Source of the DNA: a virus
Virus record (IMG/VR): IMGVR_UViG_3300009130_000157
Span: 1 to 21,888 of that record
Length of the DNA stretch: 21,888 nucleotides
Strand: one strand, 5' to 3'
Position 1 is the stretch's first letter; each line of letters opens with the position of its first letter. Below, in pieces: positions 1 to 8,023 of the stretch. The notes beneath the pieces are model-generated. The model did not search any database, was not told where the DNA came from, and saw only the letters and a list, made by a program, of their open reading frames with translations. The position numbers and the translations under genes were made by a program.

Positions 1-1741
1 AGGCGTCAGGGAAAAGTTTATCGTTCTGATATGCCTTAATACCCATAGCCTCCCACTCGGTTTTAGTAGTGGCAGAACCGAAATTGAGGTTCGCAATAAC
101 AGAATTAGCGGTACGACCCACAAATCCTGAGTTAATAGCCACTGCTTCCTTACCCTCAAATCCCACCAATTCCAACTTGATAAAGTTAGTGTTCGCAACA
201 CCTTGTTTATCAAATGTGTATTCTAATTTAGAACCATCTTGGAGTGGAAACTCGTGAATGAGTTCGGAAAGTTGATCTGAATTATCACCATTGACGTTAC
301 CTGAACTTTCCAAGAATAGTTCACCCCCTACATGAACAGTATGAGTGATGCCCCTAGTACCCCTAGTACTAACCTTTAGACGTGCGTGGGTAGCCCATGA
401 AGGAACAGATGTTAAATTATTCAAATCCACAACCCTAGAACCTGTTTCAGGTCCACCATTGGATAACTCGATCAATACGGGTGTAACATTCTCCTTGTTG
501 AACACTTCCAATAAATCAAATCTATCATTGGTAGGCTCAGCGTTACCTTCGAAACCTATAATATATAATTGAGTTGCTGATGATGAATTAATTTGATTAA
601 GGTTAGAACCAACAATAGTCTTAAACTCCACCGCCACACTAATGGTATTATCACTTATAGGTACCGACATAACTGAAGTGTCCATAACACTATCTTCTTC
701 CCCACCATCTGATGTTGAATCCACATCTGTTTTATGAGGAGTACCACCATATGCGTATTCATAATCATCACTTCTAGTATAATCCGAAATTATACATTCG
801 GATACCGCCACGCCCTGAACCGTAAGCTTATTGGCTAATGATCTATTTGAGCCATGTACCATTGCCGATGTTCTACCTTTAACTATAACATGAGTAGCCC
901 ATACAGGTACCTCGACACCTCCGAAGGACTCCATATCAAACGTATCTTCGACCGTCTCAGTTCCCGTAGGTATATTTTCACGATATAGGTCCTGAATCAA
1001 TACAGGCTCTGGTAGTATCGTCTTTAATGCTTGGGTGGTACCACCAGTGTTTATGACGGGTTCTGGTAAAGTAACACAATTGTTAACAGCACCAAATTCA
1101 TTAAGAATACAAAGGTTTCTACCATTAAGATCTAATGTATGATCTCCTGTAGCAGATATACTACACGGTTGAGTAGTGGTGGAATCCACTGAATCCCTAC
1201 CACACACCTCACCAGTGGAAATGACTGGAATTAGTGCAACCTTATCATAACGAGAACCTGCCACAATACCACTTTCAGTATTACGATGGGTGATACGAGC
1301 ACCTACAACGTCACCTTCCACCTCAGCACCTTGAACAGGATCGTTACCCTTCCAGTTGGGCTGCTCATCTGGAGACATTTTGGTACTACCCAATGCCATA
1401 CCTTGTACCATACTAACACGTAGATCTGGGACGGCGAAACATGACTCATTATTACCCACACCTTTACCATAGGAGTATCGAATACTATCAAACAGTTCTG
1501 GGTATGTCTCAGGTTCGTAGAACTTACCATCACAAATTAGTGAACCTGCTGGTACCTCTTCTTCACTACCCGAGAAATACGAAATAACCCCAGCAGGAAC
1601 CACGTTGTTAAGTAGAGTCCTCTCCAACACCGCTGTGTTATAGGCAAGCAACTTAACCAAGTCACCTACACACATATCATCGGTAGGCTGTTCTAGTAGT
1701 GGACATCTAACTTGGGATAGATCAGAAAAATTTGTAGACAT
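1..1741 (-). CDS. Tail fibre protein with tail collar domain (3' end outside window)
   Basis: The frame is open from an ATG at 1741 to the left window edge, about 580 codons, with no stop in view. Residues about 48-110 read as a phage tail collar domain: 'PAGSLICDGKFYEPETYPEL', then an aromatic/glycine stretch, then 'FAVPDLR', the hallmark end of that domain (short tail fibre gp12 and many phage fibres). It is therefore probably a virion fibre or adhesin at the distal tail. Downstream, two segments look duplicated: 'VPVWATHVIVKG' near residue 278 and 'VPSWATHARLKV' near 448, each followed later by a 'GFEG' motif, suggesting tandem beta-sandwich units. The start is backed by a TAATTA box 5 nt upstream; no Shine-Dalgarno is visible. 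The domain call is firm; the exact T4 equivalent is uncertain. Confidence 0.8.
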   Translation of the reverse strand, partial: MSTNFSDLSQVRCPLLEQPTDDMCVGDLVKLLAYNTAVLERTLLNNVVPAGVISYFSGSEEEVPAGSLICDGKFYEPETYPELFDSIRYSYGKGVGNNESCFAVPDLRVSMVQGMALGSTKMSPDEQPNWKGNDPVQGAEVEGDVVGARITHRNTESGIVAGSRYDKVALIPVISTGEVCGRDSVDSTTTQPCSISATGDHTLDLNGRNLCILNEFGAVNNCVTLPEPVINTGGTTQALKTILPEPVLIQDLYRENIPTGTETVEDTFDMESFGGVEVPVWATHVIVKGRTSAMVHGSNRSLANKLTVQGVAVSECIISDYTRSDDYEYAYGGTPHKTDVDSTSDGGEEDSVMDTSVMSVPISDNTISVAVEFKTIVGSNLNQINSSSATQLYIIGFEGNAEPTNDRFDLLEVFNKENVTPVLIELSNGGPETGSRVVDLNNLTSVPSWATHARLKVSTRGTRGITHTVHVGGELFLESSGNVNGDNSDQLSELIHEFPLQDGSKLEYTFDKQGVANTNFIKLELVGFEGKEAVAINSGFVGRTANSVIANLNFGSATTKTEWEAMGIKAYQNDKLFPDA

Positions 1742-1746
1742 AAAGT

Positions 1747-1775
1747 TAATTAGTTTGTATGTTATTTTTTGTCTA
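1747..1775 (-). promoter_or_regulatory. Promoter of tail collar gene
   Basis: TAATTA (1747-1752) ends 5 nt before the ATG at 1741. A TAGACA at 1770-1775, 17 nt upstream, is a weak -35 match. Confidence 0.5.
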
Positions 1776-1785
1776 TTGATTTGTA

Positions 1786-3456
1786 TTAGAAAATATAGAC
1801 TGGCTTGTCGAACCCGCCCTCTGAGTTATCGACCCTCAACCATTTAAGAAGTTCCTCCTTCTCTTGCATACCTTGGGAAAGTATATCACCGCCATTAATT
1901 GTAAGACCACCTAGGGTCGTAACACCACCGAATTTGGTTAGGGTATTACCCATGGTGATTTTAGTGAGGGCGGTCACATAGTCGGTAATCCATCTCTCAG
2001 GTATAATATCCTCGATGGCTCTCTCGATATGTAGACCTAGTAGGTAACAACTTCTAGTACCGTAGTTGTTGTGGTTACCTTGGTTGATTTTAAGAATCTG
2101 GGTGCGCTTATTAAACTGATGACCGATTGTTCTACCGCCGAAATATTTATCAACATTCTCTAGGAACTGCCTACTCAAATCATATGTAAGTAGGTCATAA
2201 CCCTGTGAACGAATCCTATTACCCATACCATCATAACCAAAAATCTCTTGCATGAACGCATATTCAAAGTTGAATAGAAGGTCGCCGTGATTCTTACCTG
2301 TTGGATCCGTGAAAAATACATCCACAACCTTACGTTCAGACTTTAAGGAATCATCCTTAAATCCGATATCGATTGGTTCATATCTAGTACCGTACTCGAA
2401 GGAACTCAAGGACTCGTAGAACTCCACATCCATGAGAACAGGATCACTATCCTTGAATTGATCGGGGTAGCTCTCCAACATCAACTTGAATCCAGTATTC
2501 TTACTCACCCCAAATGAGCCCGAGAGCCCTACTGGTGGTTCGTAACTAGTCACAAATTCGACGTTGGCTGGTATATTACCACAAGTGTCAAGAGTCTTAT
2601 CAGCAACCCTAAATGAGGCAGCCCTACCAGTATTGAGTTCTAATGTCTGTAAACCCCCTACCGTACCTGCTGGCATGTTACTAATAATGGCGTGTGTGGC
2701 ATCCGAGGGATCAAACCCTGAAATATTACCAACACCCCACCACTCATTAAGGGGGATGCAAGGATCCTTATCCTCCCAGTTTGGTGGATAAATCTGACCG
2801 ATGCCATCGGAAACCGTGACCCACGCTGACATATTAGGAGAGTGTGATGATAGTGGTGGGTATGATGATAGTGGTGAGATGTTCACCAAATTAGATTCAC
2901 CCACACCAAAGTTCCAAGGGTTTGATGGATCAAATTCAACCTTTAATTCTGCAACTTCTTTAGTCTCCGCAGGTATGTTCAGTGCGATAGGTTCGTTACT
3001 AGATAGTGATGTATTCATGGATACATATGAGTTGGCAACTCCCAATAGATTATCCTGCACATTCACCGCACTTAGGTATGGTGTAGCACTCAAAGCTGGA
3101 TCTAATTCTGGGGTGGCCGATAATTTAGGATCAGGGAGAAGAATTTCACCGTTACCTAGAGAATAGCACTGGTTAACCAGATCATCCAATTTGACCTCAC
3201 ACCCGTGCACTAGAGCACTGTCACAGAAAATTATGTATTCCTCATCATACCCAGCATACCTAGTATAAAGCTCTACCGCCTCGTTTATGTGGTTAGCTAT
3301 CGCTTCATCACTGACATTAATATCATTGGATGGATACCCGAGACGAATCTTAACCCTATGCGCTACATCAGCAAAAGTTTTTATCGTAGGGTTCAAATTT
3401 GTGGAAGCTTCCCAACCTTTTGGCACTACGGGTGTTGAATCATCTGAATCGTTCAT
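1786..3456 (-). CDS. Large T4-like virion structural protein
   Basis: A 556-residue protein. The N-terminal part (about residues 25-85, 'TFADVAHRVKIRLGYP', then 'AIANHINEAVELY') and the C-terminal part (about 440-556, 'WITDYVTALTKITMGNTLTK', then 'FGGVTTLGGLTINGG') match in style a conserved virion protein of marine T4-like phages, which I remember as roughly 300 residues. The middle (about 85-330) is an insertion rich in Ser, Pro and Asn, with short repeats such as 'LSATP' and 'PLSS'. It lies 44 nt upstream of the fibre gene on the same strand, and a TAATTA box sits 5 nt before its ATG. Its role in the virion (neck, tail or fibre attachment) cannot be settled from sequence. Confidence 0.6.
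   Translation of the reverse strand: MNDSDDSTPVVPKGWEASTNLNPTIKTFADVAHRVKIRLGYPSNDINVSDEAIANHINEAVELYTRYAGYDEEYIIFCDSALVHGCEVKLDDLVNQCYSLGNGEILLPDPKLSATPELDPALSATPYLSAVNVQDNLLGVANSYVSMNTSLSSNEPIALNIPAETKEVAELKVEFDPSNPWNFGVGESNLVNISPLSSYPPLSSHSPNMSAWVTVSDGIGQIYPPNWEDKDPCIPLNEWWGVGNISGFDPSDATHAIISNMPAGTVGGLQTLELNTGRAASFRVADKTLDTCGNIPANVEFVTSYEPPVGLSGSFGVSKNTGFKLMLESYPDQFKDSDPVLMDVEFYESLSSFEYGTRYEPIDIGFKDDSLKSERKVVDVFFTDPTGKNHGDLLFNFEYAFMQEIFGYDGMGNRIRSQGYDLLTYDLSRQFLENVDKYFGGRTIGHQFNKRTQILKINQGNHNNYGTRSCYLLGLHIERAIEDIIPERWITDYVTALTKITMGNTLTKFGGVTTLGGLTINGGDILSQGMQEKEELLKWLRVDNSEGGFDKPVYIF
2843..2878 (-). repeat. 18-nt tandem repeat, two copies
   Basis: 2843-2860 and 2861-2878 match at 16 of 18 positions and encode the repeated 'PLSS' motif in the inserted region of the virion protein. 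Confidence 0.7.
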
Positions 3457-3461
3457 AAGTA

Positions 3462-3467
3462 TAATTA
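3462..3467 (-). promoter_or_regulatory. TAATTA box, virion gene
   Basis: TAATTA 5 nt before the ATG at 3456, with no -35 match at 16-17 nt. Proposed late-type promoter. Confidence 0.5.
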
Positions 3468-3524
3468 GGATCCACGTTCTCCATGAATATCCAACAAATT
3501 GCTAGTAATTTGTGACCATATAGG

Positions 3525-3530
3525 TAAATA
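3525..3530 (+). promoter_or_regulatory. TAAATA box, phoH
   Basis: TAAATA 7 nt before the phoH ATG; no -35 is seen. The spacing is 2 nt longer than usual. Confidence 0.4.
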
Positions 3531-3537
3531 ATATTGT

Positions 3538-4434
3538 ATGGCAGCTAAAACTAAACCGCAAAAGATATACACCCCCCAAAAAGATAGACGCCTTCCGTGC
3601 ACATTAAATTTCGATAGAGCTAAAAAAATACCGTGGACGGAAAATCAGAAGACCCTAATAAAGTCTCTGACCCAAAAACAAAAATTCACAGTGGATGAAC
3701 AGTGCTCCACAGTAGAACCACTCGAACCCGTCGATATCAAGTGTGGATTCATTTCAGGTGTTGCGGGAACATCCAAGACCCTCACGGCTGTTTATAGTGC
3801 ACTAAAGCTACTATCTGAGGGTCGTATCGAAAAGATCTATTATGTACGTTCAGCGGTGGATAGCTCACCCCATAAAATCGGCTTCCTTCCTGGATCCGTC
3901 GATGATAAAATGGGGGTATACCAATCCCCATTAGATGATAAGCTTCAAGAACTTCTATCACCTGAACATACCAAAATTCTCATGGATGGGGGGTTTGTCA
4001 AGATGGAGTCAACTTGCTACCTTCGTGGTCGAAATCTAGCCAATTGTGTGGTCATTGTTGACGAGGCACAGAACCTTTGTTTTGACGAACTTACTACAAT
4101 CATCTCCCGAATGGCTGAAAAGGGTCGCATCTGGTTCTGCTACGACCCAGACCAATCCGATCTAACTGGTAGATCCCGAGGCGACATTGTGAGATTCGCC
4201 GAGATTTTCGACCCAGTAACACACTTCGATAATAAGCGCAACGGATTCCTCAAGTGGGAATTTGGTGTTGATGACATTGTTCGTAGTAAGTTCTGTAAGT
4301 ACGTGATGTCTCGTTTGAATCAGCACAATAAGGAAATCAAGGAAGTGGAAGATCGGAAGAAATATGAAAAGAAACACAAATTTGATTGTGTAACTACCCA
4401 CGATTCCGTGGAAGAATGGAGACCATATGGCTAA
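3538..4434 (+). CDS. phoH: PhoH-like ATPase
   Basis: A 298-residue P-loop ATPase of the PhoH family. Residues 74-81 give the Walker A 'GVAGTSKT', about 172-178 the Walker B 'VIVDEAQN', and between them is the PhoH-typical 'YYVRSAVDSSPHKIGFLPGS'. After Walker B comes 'ISRMAEKGRIWFCYDPDQSD', the usual sensor region. PhoH genes are common in marine T4-like phages; the biochemical role in infection is not established, although PhoH proteins are ATPases related to helicases. The N-terminus is basic (KTKPQK). It is transcribed away from the virion gene at 3456, across an 81-nt divergent gap. A TAAATA box lies 7 nt before the ATG. Its stop codon forms the first three bases of the next gene's TAATTA box. 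Confidence 0.93.
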   Translation: MAAKTKPQKIYTPQKDRRLPCTLNFDRAKKIPWTENQKTLIKSLTQKQKFTVDEQCSTVEPLEPVDIKCGFISGVAGTSKTLTAVYSALKLLSEGRIEKIYYVRSAVDSSPHKIGFLPGSVDDKMGVYQSPLDDKLQELLSPEHTKILMDGGFVKMESTCYLRGRNLANCVVIVDEAQNLCFDELTTIISRMAEKGRIWFCYDPDQSDLTGRSRGDIVRFAEIFDPVTHFDNKRNGFLKWEFGVDDIVRSKFCKYVMSRLNQHNKEIKEVEDRKKYEKKHKFDCVTTHDSVEEWRPYG

Positions 4435-4437
4435 TTA
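4432..4437 (+). promoter_or_regulatory. TAATTA box overlapping phoH stop
   Basis: TAATTA 6 nt before the ATG at 4444. The first three bases are the phoH stop codon. Confidence 0.4.
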
Positions 4438-4443
4438 ATACCA

Positions 4444-5415
4444 ATGGCCTTTTTTCACCTTCCAAAATCAACATATACAATAACCCCCATAAAACTGGAT
4501 TACCTTAATAGTAATAGAAAGTTTTATGGGGACTTTATGCTATCTGGAAGTGACACTCATTTCCAATTCCAAGACGAACTATCGGCTGTACAGGATGTTT
4601 GTGTGGCATTCGATAGCGTAAATTTCTTAACTGAGGTAAGGGATAAATTCTCTGAGGTAACCTTACTATCGTCATTCGCATATGATCGAACGAATACAAT
4701 GTCAACATTGGCAATATTTGACGTTGACGTAAATGTAGATTGTGATAACACACCTACAGCGTATGGTAACTATTGGATAACACTACCTGTGGAAAACTAC
4801 ACCACTGGTGAAGATTGTATCGCTAGTACCAATGTTATACCACTGAAGAATAGTTTCTCAGAGACTCACCACACAACTTGTACTCCTTCCTATAGAACAT
4901 ACACCCAATTCAACTTTGGTAATAGTGGATTGGATAACTTAAAGCCTGAATTACTGTTCAGGACAAAGGTTGATATCCAGCACTATAGTACCGAACAAAC
5001 AGAGTTCACATTTAAGTTACCAGACAATTCACCTAGTTTAACAGGATCGGATATTCCCGACTTTAACTGCTTTGGTGGTCTTGGTGGCAATTGCCCTACA
5101 TACACCGACAATATTAAATGGTACCCAGACGGTTCGACCGAGCCTATATTCTCATGGCTTAGTGGTGACGACTGCGCTGGGGTGTGGGCGGACAGGATTG
5201 TGGGCTCTGATGGTGAGGTGGTTGATATCGTACCAACACAGATGGAATTACACAGCGGTATAGAATATACCTATCTCAGACCCAACAATGAAACACTCGA
5301 TGAACTTCGAGCCTCCATCGCAGAGTCTGATGAGACCATTTTCTCATTCGATAGTGTGTCAGGGGATACCATTGTTGATGAATCCTCTAACAAGATCAAC
5401 GGTAAATACGTTTAA
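4444..5415 (+). CDS. Unknown Cys-containing protein, possibly structural
   Basis: A 323-residue protein I do not recognise. It is predicted soluble, with no membrane segment or clear signal peptide, rich in Asp, Thr, Ser and Asn, and it has about nine scattered cysteines. This composition is typical of beta-rich phage structural or decoration proteins. The last 25 residues ('FSFDSVSGDTIVDESSNKIN', then GKYV) resemble the opening strand of a LamG/concanavalin-like domain, but the frame then stops. It follows PhoH by 9 nt. A TAATTA box formed by the PhoH stop lies 6 nt before the ATG. Its TAA stop shares the palindrome TTAA with the converging gene on the other strand. A virion role is inferred from promoter type and neighbours only. 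Confidence 0.7.
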   Translation: MAFFHLPKSTYTITPIKLDYLNSNRKFYGDFMLSGSDTHFQFQDELSAVQDVCVAFDSVNFLTEVRDKFSEVTLLSSFAYDRTNTMSTLAIFDVDVNVDCDNTPTAYGNYWITLPVENYTTGEDCIASTNVIPLKNSFSETHHTTCTPSYRTYTQFNFGNSGLDNLKPELLFRTKVDIQHYSTEQTEFTFKLPDNSPSLTGSDIPDFNCFGGLGGNCPTYTDNIKWYPDGSTEPIFSWLSGDDCAGVWADRIVGSDGEVVDIVPTQMELHSGIEYTYLRPNNETLDELRASIAESDETIFSFDSVSGDTIVDESSNKINGKYV

Positions 5416-6200
5416 GCGTCCACTAGTACGCTCTGATCAATCGTGATAACCTGTTCACCATCCCCGACCTTAAGTAGGTCTGTGATGGGTCTTGTGAGGT
5501 CTTCTATAGCGTTCTGAACCATTTTATGGATCTTATTAGGAACCATACCCATCACCCGCTTTTGTTCTAAGGGACTGAGGCTATCCATTTCCAACACCAT
5601 CTCATCATTTTTAACCACCATCTTGATGGTTTTCACAAACTTGAGCATCGTGAATGCAAATACGTCCTCGATCATTTTCTCCTTATTGGTCTCTGAAAAC
5701 TTTTCGTGTGATGCTACAAGAATTCTATCGTACCTATTATCATCACTAAATGATGGAAGTTTCACTTCGATGCTACACTTCTCATCACCCACGGTAATGG
5801 TGGATTCTTTAGAGTATTTAGCCCCCTCGAAGTCCTTGATGACTTTCTTAATAGGAACACCAACTTGGTTACCCTCCCCTACATTAGCAAAAATCTCATC
5901 ATTGAATGACTCTCGCAACTTAAGTACTAGATAATATACATCAGGAATGGAGATATCCCCATAGGTGGTATTACCCTTCATAGTCAAGACATCATCAAAT
6001 ACCTCCTTTAGAAGAGATGAAAACTTCAATCCATATGTCCCATCGGATCCAGCCATTAATGAACTATTCACCATACTACTATGTTTGGATTGGAAAGGTT
6101 TGAGTTCCACCTCAATCTTCGAGTGTGGTAGTTTGAAGGCCTGTGTATCTTCTTCGTTTAGTTTACTAAGACCATCTAAAATAGAATTTAAATCTGACAT
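5412..6200 (-). CDS. Baseplate hub protein, T4 gp26-like
   Basis: A 262-residue protein from the chosen start. Near residues 20-40 'FKLPHSKIEVELKPFQSKHS' fits the 'LPs.g..v..kPF..k.e' opening of T4 baseplate (gp26-type) proteins. About 80-105 'GDISIPDVYYLVLKLRESFN' matches the family's conserved 'i.D..yl.l.lR..s' segment. The C-terminal half is acidic and helical. T4 gp26 is about 208 residues, so this is somewhat longer. An upstream ATG at 6227 is open, but the one at 6200 has a TAATTA box exactly 5 nt before it, like its neighbours, so I prefer 6200. It converges on the gene at 4444 and shares a 4-bp stop palindrome. The assignment is by motif memory and moderate. Confidence 0.6.
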   Translation of the reverse strand: MSDLNSILDGLSKLNEEDTQAFKLPHSKIEVELKPFQSKHSSMVNSSLMAGSDGTYGLKFSSLLKEVFDDVLTMKGNTTYGDISIPDVYYLVLKLRESFNDEIFANVGEGNQVGVPIKKVIKDFEGAKYSKESTITVGDEKCSIEVKLPSFSDDNRYDRILVASHEKFSETNKEKMIEDVFAFTMLKFVKTIKMVVKNDEMVLEMDSLSPLEQKRVMGMVPNKIHKMVQNAIEDLTRPITDLLKVGDGEQVITIDQSVLVDA

Positions 6201-6205
6201 AGAAT

Positions 6206-6211
6206 TAATTA
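6206..6211 (-). promoter_or_regulatory. TAATTA box, gp26-like gene
   Basis: TAATTA 5 nt before the ATG at 6200, inside the 10-bp palindrome ATTAATTAAT. It decides between two candidate starts (6200 and 6227). Confidence 0.5.
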
Positions 6212-6234
6212 ATACACTTACCAACAAAAATCCA

Positions 6235-6240
6235 TAATTA
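6235..6240 (+). promoter_or_regulatory. TAATTA box, zinc-ribbon gene
   Basis: TAATTA 5 nt before the ATG at 6246, facing away from the gp26-like gene's box. Confidence 0.5.
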
Positions 6241-6245
6241 AATTT

Positions 6246-6452
6246 ATGAAAATGGTGAATGTTCCGTGTAAGACGTGTGGTAAGTTAGTAACAGTACCTG
6301 AGAACCAAAAGGGTACTCAAGTATACTGTGATAAATACTGTAAAAGTAGAGATCAGATTTTATCTATACGGAACGGTAGATCCAGACCTAAACCCGTGTC
6401 TAGATCTGGCAGGAGCACTAGGCGCTCAGGTTGTAGCTCTTGTGGTCGCTAG
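6246..6452 (+). CDS. Zinc-ribbon mini-protein with basic Ser/Arg tail
   Basis: A 68-residue protein. Residues 8-33 have 'CKTCGK', 20 residues later 'YCDKYCKSR': a four-cysteine zinc-ribbon or treble-clef arrangement. The last 25 residues are Arg/Ser-rich ('SRSGRSTRRSGCSSCGR') with a further CxxC. It is likely a small nucleic-acid-binding protein; a packaged or late role is an inference from its TAATTA box 5 nt before the ATG. A second ATG two codons later is also possible, but the box spacing favours 6246. It is divergent from the gp26-like gene (45-nt gap) and converges on the next gene, sharing CTAG, which gives both their TAG stop. Confidence 0.75.
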   Translation: MKMVNVPCKTCGKLVTVPENQKGTQVYCDKYCKSRDQILSIRNGRSRPKPVSRSGRSTRRSGCSSCGR

Positions 6453-6706
6453 ATAGTCACCATAACATCCGATCCCTCTTCAACCTGCCATTTGTTTGGT
6501 ACGTTGAATTTATCAAATTTATACACCGAGTAGGTGTTTATATTGGAATCAAATCGTTCAATATATACAGCTCCTGATTTTTTATCAGTGAGTTTGTATA
6601 TACTGACGACACTTGATGAATCTTTGATATCTTCAACCTCGTGCGGAATCATATAGTCTTCGAAAATTTGTACCAATTCCGAGACTCGGTTATATTCAGT
6701 CTTCAT
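6449..6706 (-). CDS. Hypothetical 85-residue protein
   Basis: I do not recognise this protein. It is small and soluble with alternating beta-like segments ('SVVSIYKLTDKKSGAVYIER', then 'VYKFDKFNVPNKW') that could form a compact beta-sheet fold. The ATG at 6706 lies inside the end of the upstream gene (11-nt overlap), so the two are probably translated from one message. An extended frame to 6715 would need a non-ATG start. It ends in a TAG that shares CTAG with the gene converging on it. Confidence 0.65.
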   Translation of the reverse strand: MKTEYNRVSELVQIFEDYMIPHEVEDIKDSSSVVSIYKLTDKKSGAVYIERFDSNINTYSVYKFDKFNVPNKWQVEEGSDVMVTI

Positions 6707-7244
6707 TACAATCAATAATTAATGTTTCGCCCTCTAGACTAACCCTACCACTCTTAGGGGTGTATACTTTGTATTTAGTTGATAGGAATTTCTCGCGCAT
6801 GTGATCTTTGAACAATGTGAGAACTTGTTTCTTTCTAGGCTTCTTGGTGGTACCCTCTTTGACGATATTGGTTTTCAAAACGAAACCACCGATGTAACAT
6901 TTGCTACTCTCTATGTCCATGTTACACCCCCTACATAATGACTGAGTAGGGGCTTTAGGTAGTGTCATAGGCTTGGGTTGGAATCCTTTAACAAGAGCAT
7001 CATATGACTTCACCCACAAGGTGTCATAATCATCCTTATAACCCTCTGATGCCTCTTTGAGGGATTCGACCTCTTCGATGTCCTTATACTCCATAAGGAT
7101 CTCATAGTCATCCTCCTTGGCTTGTTTGTATGGAGTATCAACGTCGATCAGGACATCCGATACCGTACCATTACTGGACTCATACCCTAGTATCTGGATA
7201 GTTTTATAGTCACAATCTTGATATTCTTCTAATTGTTTATTCAT
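6696..7244 (-). CDS. Hypothetical 182-residue protein with Cys cluster
   Basis: I do not recognise this protein. Residues 1-100 are acidic and probably helical, with many Asp, Glu and Tyr. Residues about 103-117 contain 'LCRGCNMDIESSKCYIGG', a CxxC plus a third Cys that may be part of a metal site, followed by a basic stretch 'KEGTTKKPRKKQ'. The ATG overlaps the stop of the upstream P-loop kinase gene (ATGA). It is one of the few genes with a Shine-Dalgarno-like AAGGAG, about 11 nt upstream, as expected for an internal gene of an operon with no promoter of its own. Confidence 0.7.
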   Translation of the reverse strand: MNKQLEEYQDCDYKTIQILGYESSNGTVSDVLIDVDTPYKQAKEDDYEILMEYKDIEEVESLKEASEGYKDDYDTLWVKSYDALVKGFQPKPMTLPKAPTQSLCRGCNMDIESSKCYIGGFVLKTNIVKEGTTKKPRKKQVLTLFKDHMREKFLSTKYKVYTPKSGRVSLEGETLIIDCNED

Positions 7245-7981
7245 AGTCTGTTTTTCTCCTTTTGGATTTCTTCATCAGTAAACCCGAAATCTTCCAATTT
7301 AATGGCGGCGTCCTCTTGACCCATATTCATACCCATACCATCTTGGTCGTAGAGTACTGGGGCGGACTCTACATTAAATCCTCCAAGCACATCACCATTA
7401 TCATCCAAAATTTCACTAGCCATGGCTAGTCGTTCCTCTCGATTACCCATCAACTGATCGATGGCAGCACACTTATCATCAGGTAGGAAATCTTTGGCTA
7501 GATCATCCCTGTTACTGTATGCGTTATAGAATGTCTTCAGAACCACATCCACCGACATACGGTAATCTTCGTCGATGTTGTCGGGTACCTCGATATTTTC
7601 AAGATCGTCGATAGGTACAAAATGTACCAAATGGTACATTCCCATAGCCTTCTTGGTGATTTTAAAACTCTCCTCTACAAACTCGTCAGAAATACCACCC
7701 TTGGCGTATAGCACCAACGTACAGGCGAGGTTGTCCAATAGAGTCCTGTCCATGATGACGTGCCTCTTCGTGTCTCGCTTACCCCACACTTCCTTAATCT
7801 GTTTGAACATGTAGTCCCGAATTAATCTCTGGGACTCCTCTGTACCTTTCTCATACAGATCAAGGTTCGGGATATCCCTGTACGAACCTTCTGGGGTCGT
7901 GTATTTGTCGAACTTGTTCTTAAAATCGTTAATGAAGGTGGATTTACCCACCTTCGTAGTTCCTGTAACTCCGATAATCAT
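7241..7981 (-). CDS. P-loop kinase, AAA_28/NadR-like nucleoside or nucleotide kinase
   Basis: A 246-residue protein from the chosen start. The N-terminus 'MIIGVTGTTKVGKSTFIND' has a Walker A at residues 7-15 (GxxxxGKST). 'RHVIMDRTLLDNLA' near residue 85 resembles the DR(S/T) segment of thymidylate/deoxynucleoside and NadR-type kinases; 'MYHLVHFVPID' follows as the next core strand. The role is probably phosphorylation of a nucleoside, nucleotide or related small molecule, or possibly of a polynucleotide end; the substrate cannot be told. The C-terminal 70 residues are acidic and unlike the kinase core. The start at 7981 places a full promoter (TTGATA, 17 nt, TATAAT) 7 nt upstream; the upstream in-frame ATG at 8017 would lie on the -35. 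It overlaps the next gene by 4 nt. Confidence 0.75.
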   Translation of the reverse strand: MIIGVTGTTKVGKSTFINDFKNKFDKYTTPEGSYRDIPNLDLYEKGTEESQRLIRDYMFKQIKEVWGKRDTKRHVIMDRTLLDNLACTLVLYAKGGISDEFVEESFKITKKAMGMYHLVHFVPIDDLENIEVPDNIDEDYRMSVDVVLKTFYNAYSNRDDLAKDFLPDDKCAAIDQLMGNREERLAMASEILDDNGDVLGGFNVESAPVLYDQDGMGMNMGQEDAAIKLEDFGFTDEEIQKEKNRL

Positions 7982-7988
7982 ATTATTT

Positions 7989-8017
7989 ATTATACACCAC
8001 TTTGTGGTACATATCAA
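7989..8017 (-). promoter_or_regulatory. Promoter of P-loop kinase gene
   Basis: TTGATA (8012-8017), a 17-nt spacer and TATAAT (7989-7994), then 7 nt to the ATG at 7981. Close to a consensus sigma-70 promoter. Confidence 0.65.
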
Positions 8018-8023
8018 GTTGGG

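Noticed and set aside
1303-1533. 76-codon open frame on the minus strand
   Set aside because: It is a shadow inside the tail collar gene, which reads through in another frame with clear domain motifs.
1770-1801. 6-bp inverted repeat (GTCTAT...ATAGAC) after the virion gene
   Set aside because: Short arms and a long AT-rich loop; not convincing as a terminator.
2801-3166. 121-codon open frame on the plus strand
   Set aside because: It is antisense to the conserved virion protein, and its repeats come from the Ser/Pro repeats on the other strand.
6200-6227. Longer start for the gp26-like protein (ATG at 6227)
   Set aside because: It would run through the TAATTA box and add nine residues with no likeness to the family; the box spacing favours 6200.
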